64,000 bases of DNA from Elusimicrobiota bacterium (GTDB lineage: Bacteria; Elusimicrobiota; Elusimicrobia; UBA1565; JACRDR01), in assembly GCA_016194745.1 (NCBI GenBank), contig JACQBA010000007.1, positions 1 through 64,000 on the forward strand, read 5' to 3'. Below are positions 1-8,656 of the stretch, piece by piece; the first letter of the stretch is position 1; every line of letters starts with the position of its first letter. The position numbers were made by a program, and so were the translations under genes. A model generated the notes under the pieces. That model was not told the origin of the DNA and searched no databases. It saw only the letters and a program-made list of their open reading frames with translations.

Positions 1-53
1 ACGCCTTTGACGAAGTCCTCGGCGTCCTTGTGCGGCTTTTCTTTCTCGTTCAT
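1..53 (-). CDS. 5' end of a CDS running off the left edge (MNEKEKPHKDAEDFVKG...)
   Basis: ATG (cat at 51-53) with an open frame to the window edge. Confidence 0.4.
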   Translation of the reverse strand, partial: MNEKEKPHKDAEDFVKG

Positions 54-171
54 AAGCCTCCATTTTACCGGCTTACGAACGCCTGTTCTCGTCTATTATT
101 CAAACGGCTGAAAATTCCACTAGGCGCTGAAACTCAACAGTTGACCGATTCATGGAAGCTGCCGCGGCTAA

Positions 172-657
172 GTGGAAAAGCGTTCACGATCTATTGCGGT
201 ATGCTACAGCTGCCCGCACCGGTCGTGTAAATTGAACAAGAAACAGGCGGCGGCCAGCTTCATCAACGTTGATTTGGAAATCCGCTCGCGGTTCGACCTG
301 AAACCGCTGAGTGACGCGCTGACGAAATCCTATGTCCTAAATCCAACGTCCTCTTGGCGAGAGGGAAGAGCATATTGCGCTTCGTTCTCACCGTTAGTGA
401 TCGATGGTCAACCAAGGCAAGATCCAAACACCTTGATCTTGAAGATGGCCCGCGCCATCTTGCGACTTCCCCGTTCGACGCGTCGTCACCTTAACCAGGC
501 GCAGGACCGCGTTTTCGATCTCGGCTTCGAGGAGACGAAAGGGGGCGGGACACTCTTCCAGGATATCTTGCTTCCCGAGACAGCTCGCCTCGTCTCTGAT
601 CTGCGGGCGAGAATTGCAGTCACCATCTATCCAAGAATCCGCAGGCCCGGACATTGA
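172..657 (+). CDS. hypothetical protein (start uncertain, possibly TTG near 233)
   Basis: Open frame with plausible protein composition (INVDLEIRSRFDLKPLSDALTK...); no recognised family. Confidence 0.4.
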   Translation: MEKRSRSIAVCYSCPHRSCKLNKKQAAASFINVDLEIRSRFDLKPLSDALTKSYVLNPTSSWREGRAYCASFSPLVIDGQPRQDPNTLILKMARAILRLPRSTRRHLNQAQDRVFDLGFEETKGGGTLFQDILLPETARLVSDLRARIAVTIYPRIRRPGH

Positions 658-659
658 TG

Positions 660-1622
660 TTACCTATAGAGCACGCTTCGAGAGGCCCCTGGCACGACTC
701 CCATTCGGTCGATTGGAGAAAAGCGCCGGTGTTGCAGGGCGACGTCCCGATTCGCCAAGTCAACATAAACTCGGACCATATCTAGAGAGCTGTGACCAAG
801 TATTTTCTGAAGGCTAAAGGCATCGCCGCCGTTTAGGATGTATTGGGTTGCGAAGGTGTGCCGGAGGGTGTGGGGGGAGACTCGCACTCCCTGGATTCCT
901 GCTTTCTTTCCGTAGACCCGCATCTGCTCCTGAAACCAGCGGCGGTGGAGCTTGCGCCCGAACTGGTTCACGAAGAAGAGCTGCTGGCCTTCGAGGGAGC
1001 CGATGCGGGCTGCGTACTGCCATAGCGCCTGCTTTGTAGCGGTGCCGAACGGGACCTCCCGTTCCTTGTTGCCCTTGCCGATGATCCGGAGAACGTTCCT
1101 TTGGAAATCCACGTTGTCCTTCAACAGGCCGAGCACCTCGGCGAGGCGAAGTCCAGTGTCTAGGACTAGTACCATCATGGTCCAGGCACGGACGCCGCGA
1201 TAGGTGTCGTTTCTGGGTTGCGCGAGAAGAAGGCGGGCCTGTTCTAGGGTCAGTGCTGGAATGAGCTTGTGTTCCTTCCGAGGCTTCTCGATCAGTTGCA
1301 TGGGGTTAGCAGGGATCATCCGCTCGCGCGAGAGAAAGCCAAAGAAGCAGCGAATGCCCCCATATGTACGGAAGATCGTGCCCGAGCAACTGCCGTTGGT
1401 TCGAAGCGTGTCCAGATGGGCGCGAAGCAGGTGCGGCGTGGCGTCCTTGGGACTGCTGATGCCTTGGCCCGCGAGGAAACGGCTCAAAGGCGTCAGGATG
1501 CCTTTGTACCAGCCCTCAGTAAGCGGGGACAGGCCTTTGGCCTTACAGCGCAGGAAGAAGGCTTCTTGGGCATGCTCGAATGAAATGGAACGGTCGGCCA
1601 GCCGGTGATTGCGCAGGGTCAT
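660..1622 (-). CDS. tyrosine recombinase / phage-type integrase (XerC/D-like)
   Basis: Full catalytic set: TGLRLAE (R), GKGNKERE (K), HTLRHTFA (HxxR), GHSS (H), VRVYVDL (Y). Confidence 0.9.
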   Translation of the reverse strand: MTLRNHRLADRSISFEHAQEAFFLRCKAKGLSPLTEGWYKGILTPLSRFLAGQGISSPKDATPHLLRAHLDTLRTNGSCSGTIFRTYGGIRCFFGFLSRERMIPANPMQLIEKPRKEHKLIPALTLEQARLLLAQPRNDTYRGVRAWTMMVLVLDTGLRLAEVLGLLKDNVDFQRNVLRIIGKGNKEREVPFGTATKQALWQYAARIGSLEGQQLFFVNQFGRKLHRRWFQEQMRVYGKKAGIQGVRVSPHTLRHTFATQYILNGGDAFSLQKILGHSSLDMVRVYVDLANRDVALQHRRFSPIDRMGVVPGASRSVLYR

Positions 1623-1718
1623 GGGGACTCCTTTTCGGCGTCGAGCCTTGCGCAGTTGTCCTGGGGATAAACCCCAGTCTGGCCTACCGTACTATGCTAG
1701 TTTCTCGTCGAGAAAGTG

Positions 1719-1801
1719 TGGACGGGGCGGGAATCGAACCCGCACGCCCTTGCGGGCACAAGGTCCTAAGCCTTGCGCGTCTGCCGTTTCGCCACCCGTC
1801 C
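1719..1801 (-). tRNA. tRNA-Leu (anticodon TAG)
   Basis: Reverse complement folds: GGACGGG/CCCGTCC acceptor, CAAGG-CTTAGGA-CCTTG anticodon arm, long variable arm, GCGGG-TTCGATT-CCCGC T-arm; CCA not encoded. Confidence 0.93.
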
Positions 1802-1818
1802 GTAAATCTCGCTGCGTG

Positions 1819-2625
1819 CTATGAAGAAGGTTTTCCGTCTTTCTTCGGCTCGTCCTTGGGCGGCGTCACGGCCGCCGGGGCCGGCTCGGGCTCCTTGTCG
1901 GCTCCGGGCGCCGGCTTGAGGTCCGCCGGCTTCGACGGGCCGCCGGGAGGCGGCTCGGGGAGCAAGACCGGCTCGGAGAGCTCGAACATGAGCTTGGCGC
2001 CCTGCTTGAACTCGATGTCGTTCTTCCCGCCCAGAGCCGCGGCACCCGCCCCCGCGGCCGCGCCGGCTCCCGCGCCGATCACCGCGCCTTCCTTGCCGCC
2101 GAAAAGGACTCCGTAGAGCGCCCCCTGCAGCGCGCCGCCGATCCACGAGCCGACCTGCTGCCCGGCGTGACCCTCGCCCGTGTACGAGAGCGTATCGGTC
2201 TTGACCGAGTACGACGACCCGTTCACCTCGAACGTCGCGACCGCGAGTTGGAGCTTTGCCCGGCCCTTGATGCGCCCGGACGGCACGGCCTCGACGACGA
2301 CCCCGCGCACGGTCGAGCCGGGGGGCAGCGCGAGGCGGTTCTTCACCCAAATGCCGTCGTCGATGCGGCCACGGAAGGTCTCGCCCGTCTTGTTTCGGGC
2401 GGAGCTGACCGGGTCGACGACTTCGACCGCGAGGAGGGTCCCTTTCGGGATCTCGATCATCGCGGGCGCGGGCGGCGGCGCCGGCGACTCGGTCTTGGCG
2501 GACGCAGCCGCCTTCTTCTTGGAGGCTTTTGGCTTGGGCTCCGGCTTGGCCGCCGCGTTGCCCGCGGGCTTGGGTTCGGGCTTGTCGTCCGCCGCGGCCG
2601 CGGGGAGAGCCAACGATAATATTAG
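1819..2625 (-). CDS. secreted protein with Pro/Lys-rich N-terminus and glycine-zipper-like segment
   Basis: Signal-like FLLILSLALPAAAA, then GGALQGALYGVLFGGKEGAVIGAGAGAAAGAGAAALGG; start codon unresolved because the ORF runs into tRNA-Lys. Confidence 0.6.
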   Translation of the reverse strand, partial: LILSLALPAAAADDKPEPKPAGNAAAKPEPKPKASKKKAAASAKTESPAPPPAPAMIEIPKGTLLAVEVVDPVSSARNKTGETFRGRIDDGIWVKNRLALPPGSTVRGVVVEAVPSGRIKGRAKLQLAVATFEVNGSSYSVKTDTLSYTGEGHAGQQVGSWIGGALQGALYGVLFGGKEGAVIGAGAGAAAGAGAAALGGKNDIEFKQGAKLMFELSEPVLLPEPPPGGPSKPADLKPAPGADKEPEPAPAAVTPPKDEPKKDGKPSS

Positions 2626-2636
2626 GAGGAAAGAGA

Positions 2637-2708
2637 TGGGCCATACAGGACTCGAACCTGTAACCTTGCGCTTAAGAGGCGCCTGCTCTACCATTGAGCT
2701 AATGGCCC
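2637..2708 (-). tRNA. tRNA-Lys (anticodon CTT)
   Basis: Acceptor GGGCCAT/ATGGCCC, anticodon loop CTCTTAA, T-arm ACAGG-TTCGAGT-CCTGT; CCA not encoded. Confidence 0.92.
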
Positions 2709-2914
2709 CGGTGTTTCCTGGCGAGGCACGGGGCTTCGCGTGGGGAGACGACATCATACCAAATTGTACTCAAATCGGAAAACCCGGGGTTCGATTTCAT
2801 TCGTCATCGGTTCATTATTTTTTAGCAACCGCGTAACAATCTGGACATTGCGGAGCGGGGGGAGGGGGGCTATACTTTTCCAAGCCGGCCCAAAGCAGGT
2901 TGGACGGAGAACCT

Positions 2915-5158
2915 ATGAAGTATTGGCTTTTCCAACAAAACCAGGTACTTGGACCCTACGACGGCGAGGAGATCTCGCAAGTCAAAGGATTTTCCGCGGA
3001 GTCGCTCGTATGCCCCGAAGGCCGCAAGGGCACCGAGATGGGCGACTGGCAGCGTGCCGGGATCGTCAGCGAACTGGCCGAGTGCCTGCTTAGGTCCGCC
3101 GGCCGCGTCGCGACCGCGACCCGTCCCACCGAGTCGCTGCTGCCTCCGGAGCCGACCCTCCGCGATCTCGCGGTGCTCGGCAGCCTCCAGGAAAAGACGA
3201 CCCAGCTCGAAAACACCCTCAACCAGCTTCAGGAGGATATCCACACACGCGACACCGAGCTCTCGAGGCTCAAGGTGGAGCTTGCGACCAAGGAGCGCTC
3301 GCTCCATGAACTGCAGACGAAGCTCGCGGAAGTCGAGGGAAAGGTCATCACGCTCTCGGGTCTCAAGGACGACCTCGGTCGCGACGAGAAGCAGATCCAG
3401 GAGCTAAGCCAAAGCCTCTCGGACGCCAAGCAGGAACTTCGCCGCGATATCGCGAAGGCGGAGGCGGCCTCGGCCAGGTCCGGCGAGGACGAGAAGAGGA
3501 TCTCGGATCTCGCCGAGAAGCTCTCCGCGCGCGATCGCCAGCTCGAGGATCTGGTCGCCAAGCTCTCGGACCAGGAAAAGCGCCTCGACGATCTCCATCT
3601 CAAGGTCGAGCGCGGCGGGGGAACGGGACTTTCCTCCATGTCCTCCCAGTCTCCGACGCCGGCGTCTTTCGATACGCAGGCACCGGCGCCCTTCGAGAAG
3701 CCGATGCCGGTCGACAGCGGGCCGTCGTCGGCGTCGCTGACGCCGATGAGCCTGCCGAACGCGCTCGGCGCAGCGCCCGCCTTTTCGCCCGCGCCGGCCC
3801 CGATGTCCGCGCCGACTCCGGCGCCCGAGCCGATGGCGTCCCCGGCTTTCGTGCCGTTCGAGCCCATACAGGAAGCCCCGCCTCCCGGCCCCTCCTTTAC
3901 GCCGTCGTTCGAGCCGTCCTCCCCGAGCCCGATGCCGATGACCCCGCTGCAGCCGATGGGTGCTCCTCCATCCGCCGCGGAGCAGGCGCCGCAGCTTCCG
4001 GCGCTCGAGCCGCTCAACAATCTGTCGCTCACGCCCCTGACGCCTCTGGGCACGCCGATCCAATCCGGCATGGGCGCTCCGACGCCCGAGCCGGCGGCGT
4101 TCGCGCCGACGCCGTTTCCGAGCCAAAGCCCGTCGCCGACGGACTCGGTCGATTCCCCGCCGCTCGCCTTCGTCCCTCTGAGCGAGCCGATCATGGAGTC
4201 GAAACCCGCATCCAGCGTGCCGATTCCCGGCTCCGCTCTCGGCCCAAGCGGTCCCTTGTCCAAGGACGAACCGCCGAAGATGGGCAAGCTCGGCGCCAAG
4301 ACGGTGGCTGTCGAAGAGCCGGAGGAGATGGTCGCCGGCAAATCGCTCAAGAAGAAGGGCTCTAAGGGAGGCAAGTTTTTGTTCGGCGCCATCGCCGTCG
4401 CGCTCATCGCCGTCGGCGCGGGGATGATGTACATGCGGACGCAGCAAAAGCCCAAGAAGACGCCCTTCGCGCCTTCTCCCGAGCTCACGCCCAATGCCGA
4501 GACCGCGGCGAAGCCTCCCGTGGACCCCAAGGGAGAGTTGCCTCCGGCCCCGTCGGCGAACGAACTGGGCGATCCGCTCTCGGCGGCGGTGACGCTCGCC
4601 AAAAGCTACGTGCTCCCGGGTCCGGGCAATGTGACGCTCCAGCAGCGTCTCGAGATGATCTATCCTCCGCAGGGCGGCCTGTCGCCGTGGATGGTCGAGA
4701 AGCGGGAGGGAGCGGACAAATATCAGGTGAACTATTACACGAACCAGAACCTCGTCTACGAGTTCCTGGTCCGTCCCCAGGCGAAGATCCTGCAGGGCAT
4801 CAACCCGCCCGCCGTCGCGGTGCTAAACGGGGAGGAGCCGGGCGCGAAAAAGAAAGGTAAGTCCGCCAGGACGAAGCGGGGTGGCGACGAGACGGCTGCG
4901 GGGAAGCCCGCCAAGGCCAAGAAGCCCGCTCCCGCCAAGCAGAGACCTCCGATCGGCGAGCTCCCGAAGGGCGAGGACGCGCCCAATCCCGCCGCTGACG
5001 AAGCCAATATCGACGAGCTGCTGCTGCCCGGCATGAGCCAGCCCGTGGCGCCAAAGGGCGGAAAGAAAGGGGCGAAGGCGAAAAAAGGCTCTGACGAGGA
5101 AGGAATCCCAAGCGCCGAGGAGCTCACCACCCCGGCGGACGGCGAAGCCGGTCAGTAG
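2915..5158 (+). CDS. GYF_2-like domain protein with coiled coil, Pro-rich linker and one TM helix
   Basis: N-term MKYWLFQQNQVLGPYDGEEI..., heptad-rich ELSRLKVELATKERSLHEL, TM LFGAIAVALIAVGAGMMYM. Confidence 0.7.
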   Translation: MKYWLFQQNQVLGPYDGEEISQVKGFSAESLVCPEGRKGTEMGDWQRAGIVSELAECLLRSAGRVATATRPTESLLPPEPTLRDLAVLGSLQEKTTQLENTLNQLQEDIHTRDTELSRLKVELATKERSLHELQTKLAEVEGKVITLSGLKDDLGRDEKQIQELSQSLSDAKQELRRDIAKAEAASARSGEDEKRISDLAEKLSARDRQLEDLVAKLSDQEKRLDDLHLKVERGGGTGLSSMSSQSPTPASFDTQAPAPFEKPMPVDSGPSSASLTPMSLPNALGAAPAFSPAPAPMSAPTPAPEPMASPAFVPFEPIQEAPPPGPSFTPSFEPSSPSPMPMTPLQPMGAPPSAAEQAPQLPALEPLNNLSLTPLTPLGTPIQSGMGAPTPEPAAFAPTPFPSQSPSPTDSVDSPPLAFVPLSEPIMESKPASSVPIPGSALGPSGPLSKDEPPKMGKLGAKTVAVEEPEEMVAGKSLKKKGSKGGKFLFGAIAVALIAVGAGMMYMRTQQKPKKTPFAPSPELTPNAETAAKPPVDPKGELPPAPSANELGDPLSAAVTLAKSYVLPGPGNVTLQQRLEMIYPPQGGLSPWMVEKREGADKYQVNYYTNQNLVYEFLVRPQAKILQGINPPAVAVLNGEEPGAKKKGKSARTKRGGDETAAGKPAKAKKPAPAKQRPPIGELPKGEDAPNPAADEANIDELLLPGMSQPVAPKGGKKGAKAKKGSDEEGIPSAEELTTPADGEAGQ

Positions 5159-6504
5159 CCGCAGGCCGCTTCGACGTCGTCGATCTCTTTTGGAACGCTC
5201 GTCAGGTTCAGCGGCGGCCCCGAGGGGCGCACCACAATATCGTCCTCGATCCGCACCCCGCCGAAATCGTAGAACGATTCCGCCTTCTTGAAGTCGATTT
5301 GCCCGCGGTACTTCTTGCGCAGCGCCGAGTCGTTGAACAGCGCCGGATTGAAATATACGCCGGGCTCCATCGTGATGGCGAACCCCGCCTCGAGGCGCGC
5401 GTTGAATCGCACCCGGATGTGCGGCGGGCAGGGCACCTGCCTCTTCCTGCCGCCCAAGGAGTCGTGCACGTCGAGCCCCAGCATGTGCGTGAGCCCGTGC
5501 GGATAGAACAGCCGAACGGCGCCGCCGTAGACCAAATCGTCCGTCGGCCCTTTCAGGAAGCCGAGGTCCTTCAAGCCGTCGGCCAGCACGCGCATCGAGT
5601 GGTAGTGCAGGTCGCCCGAAAGGACGCCCGGCCGGGCCCGGTCGATGCACTGCTTCTGCGCCTCGAGCACGACGGCGTAGATATCCCGCTGCCGGCGCGA
5701 GAATCGGCCGCCGACCGGGAACGTGCGCGTGATGTCGGCGGAATAGCCTCCGCATTCGCCGCCTGCGTCGATGAGGAGAAGATCGCCCTTCTTGATCACC
5801 TGGTTGTTGTGGTGGTAATGGAGGACGGCCCCGTTCTTGCCCGCGGCGACGATGGGTGGGTAACCCTGGTGCCGCAGGCCGAGGCGCGTGCACGTCCTCT
5901 CGAACTCCGCCTGGAGCTCGTATTCGCGCATGCCGGGACGAGCCGTCTTCATCACGGCCACGTGCCCCTCGCGGCTGATGTCGTTGGCGCGCCGCATCAG
6001 CTCGATCTCGCCCTGCGTCTTCACCGCGCGCAGGACCTGCAGCGCGTCGTCGAGAAGGCCGGGGCGGGGCTTGAGCCCCTTCAGATGAGGACGCAGTCGC
6101 CTGAGCGCGCCGCCGTCCGCATAGACCGCGCGGTAGCGGGAGCGCGCCTTCTTCAGGACGGCCGGCAGCTCATCCGTGTAGCGGACGTCGCCGATGCCGT
6201 AGGTCCGCCGCGTCTCCGTCACGTCGGGGACGTGGCCCAGCCAGACGCGATGGTGCGCGTCGACCCGGGGGATGAACAGCGTGTCGCGGCCGCCCTTCGG
6301 GTCCAGCATCAGGAAGTAGTTCGGCTCGGGCACGCCGGCGAGATATAGGAAATCGGAGGTCTGACGGAACACGTAGTTGACGTCGTTGTTGCGCGCCACC
6401 TCGACGCCGCCCGAGACAAGCGTGAGCCCGTCGGGGAGGATCTTGCGGAGCGCCTTGCGGTGCGCGGCGCAGTCCTTGTTGATCTTGGGATCGAAGACGA
6501 ACAT
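5152..6504 (-). CDS. pepP: Xaa-Pro aminopeptidase (M24 family, aminopeptidase P-like)
   Basis: N-term AMP_N-like domain; M24 signatures LIDAGGECGGYSADITRTFPVGG, YPHGLTHMLGLDVHD, TMEPGVYF, RIEDDIVV. Confidence 0.9.
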   Translation of the reverse strand: MFVFDPKINKDCAAHRKALRKILPDGLTLVSGGVEVARNNDVNYVFRQTSDFLYLAGVPEPNYFLMLDPKGGRDTLFIPRVDAHHRVWLGHVPDVTETRRTYGIGDVRYTDELPAVLKKARSRYRAVYADGGALRRLRPHLKGLKPRPGLLDDALQVLRAVKTQGEIELMRRANDISREGHVAVMKTARPGMREYELQAEFERTCTRLGLRHQGYPPIVAAGKNGAVLHYHHNNQVIKKGDLLLIDAGGECGGYSADITRTFPVGGRFSRRQRDIYAVVLEAQKQCIDRARPGVLSGDLHYHSMRVLADGLKDLGFLKGPTDDLVYGGAVRLFYPHGLTHMLGLDVHDSLGGRKRQVPCPPHIRVRFNARLEAGFAITMEPGVYFNPALFNDSALRKKYRGQIDFKKAESFYDFGGVRIEDDIVVRPSGPPLNLTSVPKEIDDVEAACGY

Positions 6505-6545
6505 GCCCCGATTTTAGCACATTGCCGATTTGATATAGTGGCGCC

Positions 6546-6797
6546 ATGCCCATCAACCCGAAGGACGAGAAGGATCCCGTCAAGAAGATGGTCTATCTGG
6601 TGGAGCACGACCTGCGCGGGCCTCTCGCGGTGATGAAGAACTCGGTCTTCATCGTGAATGCCAAGCTGGACGCCCTGGGGGTCAAGGACGAGAAAGTCCT
6701 CAAGTACATGAAGGCCATGGACGAGGAGATCACGCGCATGAACCAGATGATCATGGACATCGCGAGCTTCGGCCGCGGAGCCGCGCGCCAGGCGTGA
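6546..6797 (+). CDS. stand-alone histidine-kinase dimerisation/phosphoacceptor (HisKA-like) domain protein
   Basis: 83 aa; H-box-like VEHDLRGPLAVMKNSVFIV and a second helix; no HATPase domain follows. Confidence 0.65.
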   Translation: MPINPKDEKDPVKKMVYLVEHDLRGPLAVMKNSVFIVNAKLDALGVKDEKVLKYMKAMDEEITRMNQMIMDIASFGRGAARQA

Positions 6798-7213
6798 GGC
6801 CCGAGCGGTTCCGCTGCGGCGTCTACGGCATCCTCGTGCGCGGCGGCAAGGTGCTGATGACCCGCAGCATCTTCCTCGCGCGGCACTTCGTCAATTTCCC
6901 GGGCGGCGGCGTCGAGCTCGGCGAGTCGCCCATGGAGGCGCTGCACCGCGAATTCAGGGAGGAGACGGGTCTCGCGGTAAAGCCTCTGCGCATCCTGCAC
7001 GCGAGTGAAGGGCTCCATCTATCCACCCAGGCGCCGCTCCAGATCGTCAGCGCCTATTGGCTCGTGGAAGAGGCCGGCGGGACGCTGCGCCGGGGCGGCA
7101 ATGGAGACGACGTCGTCGACCTTTTCTGGACGGACGTCCGAAATATACCGCCCGCCGAGATGTTCCCTTCTGATCTCGAGATGGCGCGCAAGCTCCCGGC
7201 GCTGCTCGCCTGA
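6794..7213 (+). CDS. NUDIX hydrolase
   Basis: Nudix box GGGVELGESPMEALHREFREETGL. Confidence 0.92.
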   Translation: MRPERFRCGVYGILVRGGKVLMTRSIFLARHFVNFPGGGVELGESPMEALHREFREETGLAVKPLRILHASEGLHLSTQAPLQIVSAYWLVEEAGGTLRRGGNGDDVVDLFWTDVRNIPPAEMFPSDLEMARKLPALLA

Positions 7214-7332
7214 CACGTGGTTGCAACGCCGATCAGGGCGTGAGTCCCGGAACAGCACGGGGCGAAAGACGCATGTTTTCCGGGGTTTCCAGGGGTACGC
7301 TTAGGGCGCAGGTGGAGGGAGGAGGTCAGCGC

Positions 7333-7869
7333 ATGCCCGTTCATTACGCGTCCGTCGTATTCGCCGCTCGGTCCACAGGCTCCGTTCGAGCGCGCACCGC
7401 GTGCACCGCCGCGGCGCTCGCGATCTTGGCGGCCCTCCTCCAGCCCGGCCGCGCCGGTGCGGCGTGCAGCCGAACCGAAAGAGAGTGCTTGAAGCAAGTC
7501 GTCGCGGAGACGCTGGCGCCCATCTTGAAGGAGAAAGGAGCGACCCCCTGCGAGAAAGGCCTCGGCGTCGACATCACGCTTGTCACCCACGCGGCGGTCG
7601 TCTGCTCGGGCGACGATGGCCGCGAGCTGTGGCGGCTCGACGCCTCGGACATCCCGGCGAACGCGCCGGTGCTCATGTACCGGGCGTGCACGGGGTCGGC
7701 CAACCGATGCGATCCGCGCATGTTCTTCAAAGTGAAGGGCGTCACCGGGTTCGAGAACCGCTCGACCACGGAGATCCTTTTCGACCGCGGTCCGAGCGAC
7801 TCGCTGAACGGCCAAGAGGCCCGAGAGGCGATGGCGGCCGCGTTCGGACGATTCTTGCCGGCGCCGTGA
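7333..7869 (+). CDS. hypothetical secreted protein
   Basis: ATG after GGAGGGAGGAGG; signal-like AALAILAALLQPGRAGA. Confidence 0.6.
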   Translation: MPVHYASVVFAARSTGSVRARTACTAAALAILAALLQPGRAGAACSRTERECLKQVVAETLAPILKEKGATPCEKGLGVDITLVTHAAVVCSGDDGRELWRLDASDIPANAPVLMYRACTGSANRCDPRMFFKVKGVTGFENRSTTEILFDRGPSDSLNGQEAREAMAAAFGRFLPAP

Positions 7870-7962
7870 GTGCGTCGTCGTCTTGACCCTTCGCGGCGAG
7901 ACTTGCTACTGTACCTCCGTCGGCGCGGCACCAAACATCCCAACGCGGTTTCAGGAGGCTAC

Positions 7963-8655
7963 GTGGCGAAGCAAGACATCGGCTGGTGGCGTGACGTCGA
8001 GGCGATCATCGAGGAGAACTCGCTCCTCAAGCACCCCTTTTACCAGGCCTGGCAGAAGGGCATGCTCTCGATCGAGGACCTTCGCTACTACGCGCGGCAA
8101 TATTACCCGCACGTCGCGCACTTCCCGCGCTACGTGAGCGCGACCCACTCCAACACCGCCGACGCCGACGTGCGCCGGATGCTCCTCGAGAACCTGATCG
8201 AGGAGGAGCGCGGCGAAGCGAACCACCCGGAGCTCTGGCTGCGCTTCGCCGAGGGCCTCGGCGAGGACCGCAAGGCCGTGCTCGCGGCCGACGTCCAGCC
8301 CGAGACCGCGCGTTGCGTGGACACCTTCATGTCGTTGTCCAAAGACGCAGACGCCCTGAAGGGCCTGTCCGCCCTTTACGCCTACGAATCGCAGATCCCC
8401 GCCGTCAGCCGGACGAAGATGCAGGGCTTGGGCGAGTTTTACGGCATTAAGGACGACCGGACCCAGTCATTCTTTAAAGTGCACGAAGCGGCCGACGTCT
8501 GGCATTCGCAGACCGAGCGCGAGGCCATCGAGCGGCTCGCCGACACGCCGGAGAAGCGCGAGACGGTGAAGCGCTCCGTGGAAGCGTCGTGCAAGGCCGT
8601 CTGGGAGCTTCTGGACGGCGTCGTCGAGGCGCGCAAGATCGCCTGCCCCGTCTGA
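7963..8655 (+). CDS. CADD family (Chlamydia-type) putative folate/pABA metabolism protein, haem-oxygenase-like fold
   Basis: GTG after TCAGGAGG; HPFYQAWQKG, YARQYYPHVAHFPRYVSATHS, EEERGEANHPELW, HEAADVWHSQ. Confidence 0.85.
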   Translation: MAKQDIGWWRDVEAIIEENSLLKHPFYQAWQKGMLSIEDLRYYARQYYPHVAHFPRYVSATHSNTADADVRRMLLENLIEEERGEANHPELWLRFAEGLGEDRKAVLAADVQPETARCVDTFMSLSKDADALKGLSALYAYESQIPAVSRTKMQGLGEFYGIKDDRTQSFFKVHEAADVWHSQTEREAIERLADTPEKRETVKRSVEASCKAVWELLDGVVEARKIACPV

Positions 8656-8656
8656 C

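Noticed and set aside
2640-2757. N-terminal extension MVEQAPLKRKVTGSSPV of ORF 1819..2757
   Set aside because: This is the translation of tRNA-Lys, not a protein N-terminus
7214-7332. Array-like promoter upstream of 7333
   Set aside because: Contains isolated ACGC words but not in 11-bp register, and the gene has a strong Shine-Dalgarno
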